From contig JAAVZC010000013.1 in NCBI GenBank assembly GCA_022791455.1, positions 1 through 64,000 on the forward strand: a DNA stretch of 64,000 bases, read 5' to 3'. Shown here one piece after another: positions 7,732 to 17,491 of the stretch. Positions within the stretch are counted from its first letter, which is position 1; every line of letters begins with the position of its first letter. This DNA is from Eggerthellaceae bacterium. GTDB lineage: Bacteria; Actinomycetota; Coriobacteriia; Coriobacteriales; Eggerthellaceae. The notes below the pieces were generated by a model. The model ran no database searches, was not told where the DNA came from, and worked only from the letters and a program-made list of their open reading frames with translations. Position numbers and translations under genes: made by a program.

Positions 7732-10044
7732 TTGCTCCAAACCGCCTCGGTCATACTGGACATACCCACCCAATCCCTCGACGCGCCCTACACCTACGCG
7801 CTGGAGGAGGGCTGTGCCGCCGACGGCGAGCCGGTGGAGGTGGGCTGCGCCGTTCTGGTGCCGCTGGGCTCGCGCAAGGCCATCGGGTTCGTCATCGAGG
7901 TGAACGATTTCGAGGAAGAAGGCGCCTGCCCGGTGGAGGCCGGGAAGCTCAAGGGCGTGGAGAAGGTGCTCGCCGGGCCGTACTTTGACGAAGAGGGGGC
8001 CGCATGCGCCCAGTTTCTGGCGGATCGCTACATTGCGCCGCTTTCTTCGTGCATCCGGCTGTTCGCTCCTCCGGGGGGCGTGCCTCACCTGGTGAGCGGC
8101 CCCTACGGCCAGCGGGTGGAGGCGCCTGCGGTGGGGGAGGTGGAAGAGCGCTGGGCGGTTCTTACTGCCGAAGGTGCCGACTTTCAGCCCCGTTCCACTG
8201 CCGTCAAGCAACTGCGGCTGCTTGAGGCCCTGAAGGCGGAGGGCGGCCAGTGCCGCGTGGCCGATTTGGCTGAGCGTATCGGGGACGTTTCGGGCCCCTT
8301 GAAAACGCTTGCGGATAAGGGCGTGGTCGTGGTGGAGCGCCGCCGCCGCCTGCGCGCGCCCATCCAGGCAGAGCCCTTCCAACTGGCCCCTGCGCCGGAA
8401 TTGCTGCCGGACCAGCTGCAGGCGCTTCAGGTGATAGAAGAGGCCCGCGCCGCTCAGGACGGGCACGTGGTGGTGCTCGACGGCGTCACCGGCTCTGGCA
8501 AGACGGAGGTGTACCTGCAGGCCATCTCGTCGGTCATCGCGGAAGGGCGCACCGCCATCGTGCTCGTGCCCGAGATATCCCTCACCCCCCAGACGGTGGG
8601 GCGCTTCCGCAGCCGCTTCGGGGACCGCGTGGCGGTGATGCACTCCCGCATGAGCGCCGGCGAGCGCTTCGACCAGTGGCAGCTCATTCAGGAAGGCGGG
8701 GCAGACGTGGTGGTTGGCGCCCGCAGCGCCCTGTTCGCGCCGCTGGCGAACGTGGGGCTCATCGTCATCGACGAGGAGCACGAGTCCACCTACAAGCAGG
8801 AGAGCGCCCCGCGCTACCGGGCGGTCGACGTGGCCCTTTGGATGATGGGGCGCTCCGGCGGCACCGTTGTTCTGGGGTCGGCCACCCCCAGCATCGACAC
8901 GATGGAGCGGCTGGGCCGCGACGAGCGCTGGCACCATGCCTTGATGCCCCGGCGCACCAACGGCCGTCCGCTGCCGCCGGTGCGCATTGTGGACATGGCC
9001 CACGAGTTCTCCAGCGGCTCCCGCTCCATGTTCTCCGGTGCGCTGAAGAGCGCCCTGGCAGAGACCTTGGGGGCGGGCCGCAAGGCGGTGCTGCTGCTGA
9101 ACCAACGGGGCTTCGCGAAGTTTCTGCTCTGCCGCGATTGCGGGTTCGTGCCCACCTGCCCGTCGTGCGCCACGTCGCTCACCTACCACGAGCACGGCTC
9201 GAAGCTGGCCTGCCACCATTGCGGATACACAGCACCCGTGCCCGCTACGTGCCCGGAGTGCGGCTCGCCCTACCTGAAAAAGTTTGGCGCCGGCACCCAG
9301 CGGGTGGAGGCGGACCTGCGGGTGCTCCTGGACTCCATGCCCGAAGCCGGGCCCGGCGTTCCCATCGTGCGCATGGATGCCGATACTACCCGCTTCAAGG
9401 GGGCCCATCAGCAGCTGCTGGACGCGTTCGCCGCCGCCCCGCGCGCGGTTCTGCTGGGCACCCAGATGATCGCGAAGGGTCTCGACTTCGACGATGTGTC
9501 GCTTGTGGGAGTCATCAACGCGGACACCCAGCTGAACCTGCCGGACTTCCGTTCCGCCGAGCGCACCTTCGGCCTGATAGAGCAGGTGGCGGGCCGCGCC
9601 GGCCGCGGCGAGATTCCCGGCCAGGTGCTGGTGCAGACCTACGAGCCGCAATCGCCGGCCATTGTGGCCGCTGCCCGCTACGCGCGCGACTGGTTCGTTT
9701 CCGGCGAGCTGCAGAAACGGCGCATGTTCGGCTACCCGCCCTATGTGCGCATGGCCAATGTGCTGGTGTGGGGGCCGGACGAAGAGCAGGTGAAGGCGGT
9801 GGCCGCCCAGGTGCACGGCGAACTGGCCCAGCTGCTGCGCGATCAAGTGGGGGACCGCTGGCAGCTTCTGGCGCCCGTGCCCTGCGTGCTGGAGAAGCTG
9901 CGCGGCGCCCATCGCTGGCACATCGTGGTGAAATGCCCGCAAACCGACGACATCTCGCCGCTGCTCCTGCGCTACTTCCGCACCCGCAAACCTGACAAGC
10001 GCGCCAACGTCGCCGTAGATGTAGATCCCCTCGATTTGCTGTAG
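7732..10044 (+). CDS. priA: Primosomal protein N' (replication restart helicase)
   Basis: A 770-residue 3'-5' DNA helicase that reloads the replisome at stalled forks. The start is TTG at 7732, preceded by GAGG, 23 bases after metK, so the two may be co-transcribed. The N-terminal 3'-DNA-binding domain spans roughly residues 1-110. Walker A (TGSGKTEVYLQ) is near residue 254, the DEEH helicase motif is at about residue 346 and the GSATPS motif near 382. Eight cysteines in CRDCGFVPTCPSC...CHHCGY...CPECG (residues ~466-510) bind two zinc ions. The helicase C-terminal half with the GRAGRG motif follows. All catalytic and zinc residues that I can check are present. Confidence 0.96.
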   Translation: MLQTASVILDIPTQSLDAPYTYALEEGCAADGEPVEVGCAVLVPLGSRKAIGFVIEVNDFEEEGACPVEAGKLKGVEKVLAGPYFDEEGAACAQFLADRYIAPLSSCIRLFAPPGGVPHLVSGPYGQRVEAPAVGEVEERWAVLTAEGADFQPRSTAVKQLRLLEALKAEGGQCRVADLAERIGDVSGPLKTLADKGVVVVERRRRLRAPIQAEPFQLAPAPELLPDQLQALQVIEEARAAQDGHVVVLDGVTGSGKTEVYLQAISSVIAEGRTAIVLVPEISLTPQTVGRFRSRFGDRVAVMHSRMSAGERFDQWQLIQEGGADVVVGARSALFAPLANVGLIVIDEEHESTYKQESAPRYRAVDVALWMMGRSGGTVVLGSATPSIDTMERLGRDERWHHALMPRRTNGRPLPPVRIVDMAHEFSSGSRSMFSGALKSALAETLGAGRKAVLLLNQRGFAKFLLCRDCGFVPTCPSCATSLTYHEHGSKLACHHCGYTAPVPATCPECGSPYLKKFGAGTQRVEADLRVLLDSMPEAGPGVPIVRMDADTTRFKGAHQQLLDAFAAAPRAVLLGTQMIAKGLDFDDVSLVGVINADTQLNLPDFRSAERTFGLIEQVAGRAGRGEIPGQVLVQTYEPQSPAIVAAARYARDWFVSGELQKRRMFGYPPYVRMANVLVWGPDEEQVKAVAAQVHGELAQLLRDQVGDRWQLLAPVPCVLEKLRGAHRWHIVVKCPQTDDISPLLLRYFRTRKPDKRANVAVDVDPLDLL

Positions 10045-10061
10045 CACTACTCTCCGCCTCA

Positions 10062-10162
10062 GTTGTCATCCTGAGCGGAGCGCGCAGCGCGCAGTCGAAG
10101 GATCTCACCCGGCTGTGGAGATCCTTCGACTCCGGCCTTCGGCCTTCGCTCAGGATGACAAC
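10062..10162. repeat. Long hairpin repeat (CATCCTGAGCGGAG family), copy 1
   Basis: GTTGTCATCCTGAGC (10062-10076) and GCTCAGGATGACAAC (10148-10162) are perfect terminal inverted repeats. Inside them AGTCGAAGGATCTC and GAGATCCTTCGACT pair perfectly, so the whole 101 bases fold into one long hairpin. A second copy lies at 24168-24266 and a half copy inside the RlmKL gene. The element has no coding capacity and resembles the short palindromic repeats scattered between genes in many high-GC genomes. A stray GTCGAGATGAC motif of a related family follows at 10184-10194. Confidence 0.85.
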
Positions 10163-10197
10163 AGGCTTGACCGCGCGGCTCCAGTCGAGATGACATA

Positions 10198-10226
10198 TTG
10201 TTGCGCGAGTCGGTTTGTGATATTCT
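10198..10226 (+). promoter_or_regulatory. Putative rpoD promoter
   Basis: TTGTTG (10198-10203), a 17-base spacer and TATTCT (10221-10226). The -10 is preceded by TGA, giving an extended -10 (TGATATTCT). The 5' leader to the GTG start would be about 62 bases. Confidence 0.45.
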
Positions 10227-10295
10227 ATGAGTTCGCGGCTTGCGGCCTATTATGGCGAAGCTGTATCTAAATTCGTCCTATAGAAAGGAGACGGC

Positions 10296-11588
<1,293 letters not shown>

Positions 11589-11602
11589 TTTCCGAAACTG
11601 TG

Positions 11603-11630
11603 GATGCCCGCCCCGGCGGGCATCTTTCTT
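11603..11630 (+). terminator. rpoD terminator
   Basis: GATGCCCGC-CCCG-GCGGGCATC is a perfect 9-bp stem with a four-base loop, followed by TTTCTT. It sits 14 bases after the rpoD stop. Confidence 0.85.
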
Positions 11631-11671
11631 ATAAGGGAAGGGGTGCCTGAGCCCACTTCCCATCCGCCTAA

Positions 11672-11726
11672 CGTCATCTCGACCGGAGGCCCCGAAGGGG
11701 CCGAAGTGGAGAGATCCCGCGCGGGC
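11672..11726. repeat. Fragment of a dispersed repeat (GTCATCTCGACCGGAG type)
   Basis: GTCATCTCGACCGGAGGCC...GGCCGAAGTGGAGAGATCCCGCG carries an internal GGCCCC/GGGGCC inverted repeat and shares the GTCATCTCGAC core, found inverted at 10184-10194. It fills most of the gap between the rpoD terminator and the RlmKL gene. Confidence 0.5.
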
Positions 11727-11775
11727 CGGAGGCCGGATTAATCGCTCGGCTACGCAAACGCACGAATGGAGCCCC

Positions 11776-14190
11776 ATGGACCGTCAGAATCTTGCCGAAC
11801 CCTTCGAATATTTCGCCACGTGCCCCCCGGGGGCCGAGCAGCTGCTGGCCGCCGAGCTCAAGGGCCTGCGCTGCCGCCAGGTGAGGCCGCTGGGCGGCGG
11901 CGTCGCGTTCTTCGGCACGCCCGCCACCGCTGCGCGCGTGTGCCTGTGGTCGCGGCTGGCGGGCAATGTGACGGTAACCTTGGCGCGCGTGGGCGCGGCC
12001 GATTCCGACGAGCTCTACGATGCGGTACGCGCCCTTGACTGGGAGGCGGTGCTGGTGCGCGGCGCCACAATGGCGGTCTCGGCCAAGGGCTCGAACGACC
12101 AGCTGCGCCACAGCCACTTCACCGCCCTGCGGGTGAAGGACGCCATCTGTGACGCGCTGATGGAGCGGGCCGGCTGGCGCCCTTCGGTGGACGCCCAAAC
12201 GCCCGATGCCGCCATCGAGGTGCGCCTGAGGGGCGATAAGGCCACTATAAGCCTGAACCTGAGCGGCGCATCGCTGCACCGGCGCGACTACCTGGACGAG
12301 CACGACGGCCCGGATGCACCGCGCACGGTGGCCCAGGCGGCGGCTCTTCTGGCGCTCTTGGATTGGGGAAAGCTCGTGAACGAGGGCGGCAGCCTGTATG
12401 ACCCCTCCTGCAATGAAGGTCTTCTGGTGTGCGAGGCGGCGCTCGCGCTCTGCCAGTGCGCGCCCGGCATCAGCCGCAGCCGCTGGGGTTTTCTGGGCTG
12501 GGCGCAGCACGACGCAGACGCGTGGGACCAGATGCTCGCAGAAGCAGACGAGCGCTTCGAAGAGGGGCTTGCCGCCGCAGAGGCCCGCTTGCGGGTGCTG
12601 GGCACCAGCAATTCCTCTCCCTCCATTGCCCGCGCCCGGGTGCATGCAAAGCGGGCGGGCGTTTCCAAAGCGGTGAGCGTGGAGCTCTACGACGATGAGG
12701 CGCTTGACGACGGCTCCTTGTTCGCGCGCTTGCGCCCTGAAGGCGAGTCGCCCTTGGCGGTGGCCTGGTGCCGCCCTGCCGACCATTCCACCGAAGACGC
12801 CCGCGCCCGCTTCGAGGAGCAGGCCTTCCAGCGGGCCTGCGCGCAGGCGCCGGCGGGGTCGCTGTTCGCCAGCTCTGCCGAGTCGGATCTTTCCCAGCTG
12901 TTCGGAGAAGGGGCCGAGTGCAGCGCCCTGCTGAAGGCGGGGGAGCAACGGGCGGTTCTGGCGGTTCGCTCCGGCGGCCCGAAGGCCCAGGAGAGCATCT
13001 TGGTGCCCGACCCCAACGGCGGCTCCGAGCACAAGGTGATCGTGTACGAGAAGGGGTCGGAGCAGTTCGCCAGCCGCCTTTCCAAAGTGGCCCGGCAGCG
13101 GCGCAAGTGGGCGCGCAAGAACAATGTGGCCTGCTACCGCGTTTACGACCGCGATCTGCCGGAGTACAGCTGCTCGGTGGACGTGTACGGCGGTGCTGGC
13201 GACAACAGCGGCGCCACCTATGTGCAAGTGGCCGAGTACCAGGCCCCCAAAACGGTCGATGCGGCTACGGCCTACCGCCGCTTCGCCGATGTGCTGGCCA
13301 TTGTGCCGGTAGTGCTGGGGATGCGGCCGGACCACGTGTTCTCGAAGGTGCGCAGCCACGGCAAGGGAGGCTCCCAGTACGCGAACCGCGATCGACGCGG
13401 CTACGCGGCCGTGACGGCGGAGGAGGCGCTTTTGCCGGCCAACAGCCCGCTGGCCGCCGCGCTGCGCAAAGAGGGGCTGGATGTGGCGGTCTCCTCCGGC
13501 GCCAGCGGCGGGGAGTGCCTGTTCAAAGTGGACTTCGGCTCTTACCTCGATACCGGCTTGTTTCTCGACCATCGCCTGACGCGGCAGATGGTGGCCTCGC
13601 TTTCCGCGGGGAAGACTTTCCTGAATTTGTTCGCCTATACGGGCACTGCCTCTGTCCATGCAGCGATGGGCGGTGCGCGAGAGACTACGACCGTGGACTT
13701 GTCCCAGACCTACTTGGATTGGGCCATGGAAAACTTCCGGCTGAACGGGTTGGAGGTACCTGCAGCGGAAAGATCCTTCGCTCCGCTCAGGATGACGAAG
13801 AAAAAAGGATTGATTGCTCCCAACCAGTTTGTTCGGGGGGATGTGACCGCTTGGATTACCGAGGCGCGGCGTGGCGGGCAGAAGTTCGACCTCATCTTCG
13901 TCGATCCTCCCACCTTTTCGAACTCCAAGGCGATGGGCAGCCGCACCTGGGATGTGCAGCGCGATCACGTGGAGCTGCTCATCGGCGTCAGCCGGCTTCT
14001 GGCGAAAGGGGGCCTGGCCGTGTTCTCCTGCAACCTGAAGGGCTTCAAGCTGGTCGCCGAAGAGCTGGAGCGCTACGGCGTGGAGGCGCGCGACATCACC
14101 GCCCTCACCATTCCGGAGGACTTCGAGCGCACGCCGAAGGTGCACCACTGCTTCCTGATTCGCCGCATACCGGTTTCTGCGCAGTCGTAA
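11776..14190 (+). CDS. rlmL: RlmKL-type bifunctional 23S rRNA methyltransferase with degenerate RlmL half
   Basis: An 804-residue protein with the RlmKL layout: THUMP RNA-binding domain (~60-160), an RlmL-type methyltransferase (~165-400), then an RlmK-type methyltransferase (~430-800). The RlmK half keeps NLFAYTGTASVHAA (near 616) and FVDPPTFSNSK (near 708), consistent with m7G2069 methylation of 23S rRNA. The RlmL half has lost its signatures: the SAM-binding DPMCGSGT is DPSCNEGL (near 208), and where the catalytic NPPYGER should lie the protein reads AWCRPADHSTE (near 329). The m2G2445 activity is therefore probably absent. Residues ~660-683 come from an inserted repeat fragment. The name reflects domain layout rather than proven activity. 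Confidence 0.8.
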   Translation: MDRQNLAEPFEYFATCPPGAEQLLAAELKGLRCRQVRPLGGGVAFFGTPATAARVCLWSRLAGNVTVTLARVGAADSDELYDAVRALDWEAVLVRGATMAVSAKGSNDQLRHSHFTALRVKDAICDALMERAGWRPSVDAQTPDAAIEVRLRGDKATISLNLSGASLHRRDYLDEHDGPDAPRTVAQAAALLALLDWGKLVNEGGSLYDPSCNEGLLVCEAALALCQCAPGISRSRWGFLGWAQHDADAWDQMLAEADERFEEGLAAAEARLRVLGTSNSSPSIARARVHAKRAGVSKAVSVELYDDEALDDGSLFARLRPEGESPLAVAWCRPADHSTEDARARFEEQAFQRACAQAPAGSLFASSAESDLSQLFGEGAECSALLKAGEQRAVLAVRSGGPKAQESILVPDPNGGSEHKVIVYEKGSEQFASRLSKVARQRRKWARKNNVACYRVYDRDLPEYSCSVDVYGGAGDNSGATYVQVAEYQAPKTVDAATAYRRFADVLAIVPVVLGMRPDHVFSKVRSHGKGGSQYANRDRRGYAAVTAEEALLPANSPLAAALRKEGLDVAVSSGASGGECLFKVDFGSYLDTGLFLDHRLTRQMVASLSAGKTFLNLFAYTGTASVHAAMGGARETTTVDLSQTYLDWAMENFRLNGLEVPAAERSFAPLRMTKKKGLIAPNQFVRGDVTAWITEARRGGQKFDLIFVDPPTFSNSKAMGSRTWDVQRDHVELLIGVSRLLAKGGLAVFSCNLKGFKLVAEELERYGVEARDITALTIPEDFERTPKVHHCFLIRRIPVSAQS
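13766..13796 (+). repeat. Half copy of the CATCCTGAGCGGAG repeat inside the RlmKL coding sequence
   Basis: AGATCCTTCGCTCCGCTCAGGATGAC (13771-13796) equals one arm of the hairpin repeats at 10.1 and 24.2 kb. It is read in frame as AERSFAPLRMTK and lengthens the loop after NGLEVP in the RlmK domain. The opposite strand gives the spurious ILSGAKDLS peptide typical of this repeat. Confidence 0.8.
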
Positions 14191-14200
14191 AAATTTTCCC

Positions 14201-14228
14201 TTGCGCGGACGAGAGTGTTCTGTATAAT
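14201..14228 (+). promoter_or_regulatory. Promoter of tRNA-Asn
   Basis: TTGCGC (14201-14206), 16-base spacer, and a consensus TATAAT (14223-14228), 37 bases before the tRNA 5' end. Confidence 0.7.
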
Positions 14229-14264
14229 ATCTTCTTGCGCGTTGATGAGATGCGCGGTTGATAT

Positions 14265-14340
14265 TCCTCGGTAGCTCAATTGGCAGAGCATCCGGCTGTT
14301 AACCGGAGGGTTGTAGGTTCGAGTCCTACCCGAGGAGCCA
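14265..14340 (+). tRNA. tRNA-Asn (anticodon GTT)
   Basis: A full cloverleaf: acceptor TCCTCGG pairs with CCGAGGA, the anticodon loop CTGTTAA carries GTT at 14298-14300, the T-arm reads TTCGAGTCC, and CCA is encoded at 14338-14340. A palindromic terminator follows. Confidence 0.96.
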
Positions 14341-14351
14341 CTGAATTTCCG

Positions 14352-14375
14352 AGCCTGCTGATCAGCAGGCTTTTT
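14352..14375 (+). terminator. Terminator of tRNA-Asn
   Basis: AGCCTGCTGATCAGCAGGCT (14352-14371) is a perfect palindrome running into TTTTT. It lies between the tRNA and the convergent PAP2 gene. Confidence 0.8.
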
Positions 14376-14379
14376 CATG

Positions 14380-14823
14380 TCATAACACCAGCAGCAGAAT
14401 AGCCATAAGGCCGGCGAAGGGGAGCGCCAGCGCCGCGCCGGCAATCACGTCTTTCGCGTAATGAACGCCTCCCTGCACGCGAAGGAAGGCCAGAAGGGCC
14501 GTGAGGGCCAGCAAGACGGCGCAGACGGCCGGAAACCCTGCCACGCCCCAGCAGAGGCTGATGAGGGCGGCACAAAAGGCGTGGCGGCTTGGGAAGGAGT
14601 CGTTTTCCCCGTCGCGGCCGATGGCGGGGGCAATTCCCGTTACCTGGTAGGGGCGCGGCGCACCGATGGCCTTGCGCAACCACCCCACGAAGAAGAAGCC
14701 CGCGGCTGCCCCCGTCCCGCAAACGCCCAAGCAAAGAAAGCGGCCCTCGCCGGCCAGGACAAGTCCCAGCACGGCGAAGGCCGCGTAGAAAACAACGACG
14801 ATGACCCGGTTGAGCGCGTTCAT
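14380..14823 (-). CDS. PAP2-family membrane phosphatase
   Basis: A 147-residue, mostly hydrophobic protein with about four membrane helices. The three phosphatase motifs are present in order: RKAIGAPRPY (KxxxxxxRP, residues ~50-59), PSRHAF (PSxH, ~78-83) and RVQGGVHYAKD (SRxxxxxHxxxD-like, ~114-124). Such enzymes dephosphorylate lipid phosphates such as undecaprenyl pyrophosphate, phosphatidic acid or phosphatidylglycerophosphate at the membrane. The substrate cannot be told from sequence. The ribosome binding site is weak, and the gene follows sstT by 15 bases on the same strand, so co-transcription is likely. Confidence 0.85.
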   Translation of the reverse strand: MNALNRVIVVVFYAAFAVLGLVLAGEGRFLCLGVCGTGAAAGFFFVGWLRKAIGAPRPYQVTGIAPAIGRDGENDSFPSRHAFCAALISLCWGVAGFPAVCAVLLALTALLAFLRVQGGVHYAKDVIAGAALALPFAGLMAILLLVL

Positions 14824-14838
14824 CGTAAGAAGGAAAAC

Positions 14839-16128
14839 CTAGGCGTCCAGCTCGTCAGCGGTGAACATGTCCTTGCCCAGGTGCACTTCCTTGCCCTCCT
14901 TGATCATGCGGCGGTACTCGGCGGTAGCGGTGAACACTACGTCGGAAGAGGAGTTGACCGCGGTCTCGCAGGAGTCCTGCACCACGCCGATGATGAAGCC
15001 GATGGCCACCACCTGCATGGCGATGGAGTTGTCGATGCCAAAGAGCGAGCAGCACAGCGGGATGAGCAGCAGCGAACCGCCGGCCACGTCGGAAGCGCCG
15101 CAGGCAGAGATAGCGGCGAGCACCGACAGGATGACGGCGGTGATGGGGTCGACCGACACGCCCACCGTCTGGCAGGCGGCCATGGTCATGATGGTGATGG
15201 TAACGGCGGCGCCGGCCATGTTGATGGTGGAGCCCAGCGGAATGGACACGGAATAGTTGTCCTTGTTCAGCCCCAGCTTCTCGCAAAGCGCCATGTTCAC
15301 GGGGATGTTAGCGGCGGAGCTGCGGGTGAAGAAGGCGGTCAGGCCGGAGTCCTTCAGGCAGCGCAGGATGAGCGGATAGGGGTTCTTGCGGGTGCAGGCG
15401 AACACGATGATGGCATTGGTAACAAGCGCGATGAAGGCCATGCAGCCCACCAGCACCAGAATGATGCGGCCGTACTCAACGAAGATTTCCACGCCGTTTG
15501 TGCCCACGGAGTTGTACACCAGGCCCATGACGCCGAAAGGCGCGAACGCGATAACCCAACGAACCAGGGTGGAAACGGCGTCGGCCAACGTGGAGAACAG
15601 GTTCTTCACGTCGTCGTTGGCGATGCCGCGCAAAATGACGCCGAGCACCGCGGCCCAGGCGAGAATGCCCAGGTAATTGGCATTGGCCAGCGAGTCCACC
15701 GGGTTGCTCACCACGTTCATGATAAGGGTGATGAGCACGTCGCCCACGTTAGAGGGGGAGGACTGCTCCACGATAGTGGAAGTGTCCAGCGTCAGCGGCG
15801 TGGGGAAGATGTAGCTGGCGATGACCGCCACGAGCGCCGCCACGAACGTGCTGATAATGTAGAGGACAACCACGGTGCCCATGGTGCCCTTGCCCTTGGC
15901 GTTGCAGAGGGCGCTCAGGACCAGGAAGAACACCAGGATGGGGGCAACGCCCTTCAGAGCGCCGACGAAGATGTCGCCGAACAGGGTGATGAAGGCGTTC
16001 AGGCCCGTAGGGGTTTCCTGAATGGGGATGAGCAGGGCCAAGATCACGCCAATGATCAGGCCCACGATGATCCTCTTGATGAGGCTGATGTCGTTGTACT
16101 TGCGCACAACCGCTTTAATGGTATCCAC
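14839..16128 (-). CDS. sstT: Sodium:serine/threonine symporter
   Basis: A 429-residue transporter of the dicarboxylate/amino acid:cation symporter family, subgroup SstT, which imports serine and threonine with sodium. The start is GTG at 16128 with GAAGGGAG upstream. The N-terminus IKRIIVGLIIGVILALLIP, the re-entrant hairpin TRSSAANIPVNMALCEKLGL and the NMAGAAVTITIMTMAA segment near residue 320 are typical. Eight or more membrane helices can be seen. The encoded C-terminal tail is polar and cytoplasmic. Serine and threonine uptake fits an amino-acid-using anaerobe. Confidence 0.93.
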   Translation of the reverse strand: MDTIKAVVRKYNDISLIKRIIVGLIIGVILALLIPIQETPTGLNAFITLFGDIFVGALKGVAPILVFFLVLSALCNAKGKGTMGTVVVLYIISTFVAALVAVIASYIFPTPLTLDTSTIVEQSSPSNVGDVLITLIMNVVSNPVDSLANANYLGILAWAAVLGVILRGIANDDVKNLFSTLADAVSTLVRWVIAFAPFGVMGLVYNSVGTNGVEIFVEYGRIILVLVGCMAFIALVTNAIIVFACTRKNPYPLILRCLKDSGLTAFFTRSSAANIPVNMALCEKLGLNKDNYSVSIPLGSTINMAGAAVTITIMTMAACQTVGVSVDPITAVILSVLAAISACGASDVAGGSLLLIPLCCSLFGIDNSIAMQVVAIGFIIGVVQDSCETAVNSSSDVVFTATAEYRRMIKEGKEVHLGKDMFTADELDA

Positions 16129-16174
16129 GCGTCTCCCTTCAACTGTGAATATGGTCGACAGCCAAGGAAGAGGA

Positions 16175-16259
16175 TGGTGCGGGCGAAAGGACTTGAACCT
16201 TCACGAGTTTCCTCGCCAGGACCTAAACCTGGTGCGTCTGCCAATTCCGCCACGCCCGC
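16175..16259 (-). tRNA. tRNA-Leu (anticodon TAG)
   Basis: Read on the minus strand, the 85-nt sequence begins GCGGGCG, pairs with CGCCCGC at the 3' end, and encodes CCA. The anticodon loop TTTAGGT carries TAG (plus-strand 16223-16225). The long variable arm (GCGAGGAAACTCG) is typical of class II leucine tRNAs. Confidence 0.96.
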
Positions 16260-16300
16260 ACATATAACCGCACAATGTGCTTCGCGACCCCGCTCAGCTG

Positions 16301-16337
16301 CAGTGATGGCCAAATAGTACCAAATTGGTCATCACTG
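16301..16337 (-). terminator. Hairpin after the pilus operon
   Basis: CAGTGATG (16301-16308) and CATCACTG (16330-16337) pair perfectly and continue with CCAA/TTGG after one wobble pair. It lies just beyond the stop of the PilT gene and before tRNA-Leu on the same strand. There is no run of T, so a terminator role is only likely. Confidence 0.4.
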
Positions 16338-16354
16338 CCGAGCGAAAAGATGAA

Positions 16355-17419
16355 TTACTCCTCCAGGCGGCGGCGAAGGACGTCCTCGTGGATGGCGTGC
16401 TGCAGGGCGGTCTCCTTCGTGATGATGCCGCGCTGGTAGAGGTTGTAGAGGCTCTGGTCCATGGTGATCATGCCCTCTTCGGCCGACGCGGCAATCACAC
16501 TGTCCATCTGATGGGTCTTCTCCTCGCGGATGAGGTTGCGGATGGCGGGCGTGGCGGTCATGATCTCGAACACGGGAACCAGCGTGCCGTCCTTGGCGGG
16601 CACCAGCTGCTGGCTCACCACGGCGCGCAGCACCATGGCCAGCTGCAGGCGAATCTGCCGCTGCTGGTTGGCGGGGAAGGCGTCGATGATGCGGTCGACC
16701 GTGGAGGCGGCGCCGGTGGTGTGCAGGGTGGAGAACACCAGCTGGGCCATTTCGGAGGCGGTCATGGCGGCGGCGATGGTCTCGGAGTCGCGCAGCTCGC
16801 CAATGAGGATGACGTCGGGCGCCTCGCGCATGGCGGAGCGCAGGGCGTCGTTGTAGGTGGCGATGTCGGTGGGAATCTCGCGCTGGGTGACGATGCATCC
16901 CTCGTGGCGATGAATGTACTCGATGGGGTCTTCCAGCGTGATGATGTGGCCGGAGCGGCTGTGGTTCAGTTTGTCGATGAGGCAGGCGAGCGTAGTGGTC
17001 TTGCCGGAGCCCGCCGGGCCGGTGATGAGCACGAGGCCCTTGTTGAAGTCGGCGCAAGCCATCACCTCGGGCGGAATGGCGCAGCTGGCAGGGTTGGGCA
17101 GCTCGAAGGGAATGATGCGGATGACGGCGCCGTAGGAGCCGCGCTGGCGGAACACGTTCACGCGGAAGCGGCCGAGGCCGGGCACGGCGAAGGAGAAGTC
17201 GTCGTCGTGGCAGGAATCAGCCAGAAGTACGTCCACCGGGCGGTTCGCCATGCGGTAGATGTCGAAGATGAGCTCTTGGGTGTCGGCGGGGGTGAGCTTG
17301 TTCTCACTATAGTGGACAATCTTGCCGTCCTTCTGAGTGGACAGCGGCAGGCCCGCCACGATGAAAACGTCCGCCACCTTGTCATTGACCATTGCCTTGA
17401 GGGATTCGATCAGCGCCAT
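16355..17419 (-). CDS. pilT: PilT-type ATPase of a type IV pilus-like system
   Basis: A 354-residue hexameric secretion ATPase. Walker A GPAGSGKTTTL is at residues 134-144, the Asp box and Walker B region (EAPDVILIGELRDSET) near 212-227, and the His box (FSTLHTT) near 243-249. The motif AIRNLIREEKTHQM near 296-309 is a hallmark of PilT retraction ATPases rather than PilB assembly ATPases. The N-terminal domain is the short PilT kind. It is the last gene of a six- to seven-gene minus-strand operon with the platform protein and pilin-like proteins. No PilB-like ATPase is in the cluster, so this one may be the sole motor there or work with a distant partner. Confidence 0.88.
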   Translation of the reverse strand: MALIESLKAMVNDKVADVFIVAGLPLSTQKDGKIVHYSENKLTPADTQELIFDIYRMANRPVDVLLADSCHDDDFSFAVPGLGRFRVNVFRQRGSYGAVIRIIPFELPNPASCAIPPEVMACADFNKGLVLITGPAGSGKTTTLACLIDKLNHSRSGHIITLEDPIEYIHRHEGCIVTQREIPTDIATYNDALRSAMREAPDVILIGELRDSETIAAAMTASEMAQLVFSTLHTTGAASTVDRIIDAFPANQQRQIRLQLAMVLRAVVSQQLVPAKDGTLVPVFEIMTATPAIRNLIREEKTHQMDSVIAASAEEGMITMDQSLYNLYQRGIITKETALQHAIHEDVLRRRLEE

Positions 17420-17491
17420 TGCTTCTCCTAACCTTTCAGTTTCATATCTTCAGTCACTGGGGCGCCCATCGCCCGCATTTTCCTGTACGTC

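Noticed and set aside
7705-10047. 780-residue minus-strand ORF opposite priA
   Set aside because: A GC-driven shadow; His/Gly/Leu-rich composition and no motifs, whereas priA on the other strand is complete.
11674-14148. 824-residue minus-strand ORF opposite the RlmKL gene
   Set aside because: Shadow ORF; its HPERSEGS peptide is the translated repeat fragment.
14461-16317. 618-residue plus-strand ORF across PAP2 and sstT
   Set aside because: Runs through two clear minus-strand genes and tRNA-Leu; composition is typical of an antisense shadow.
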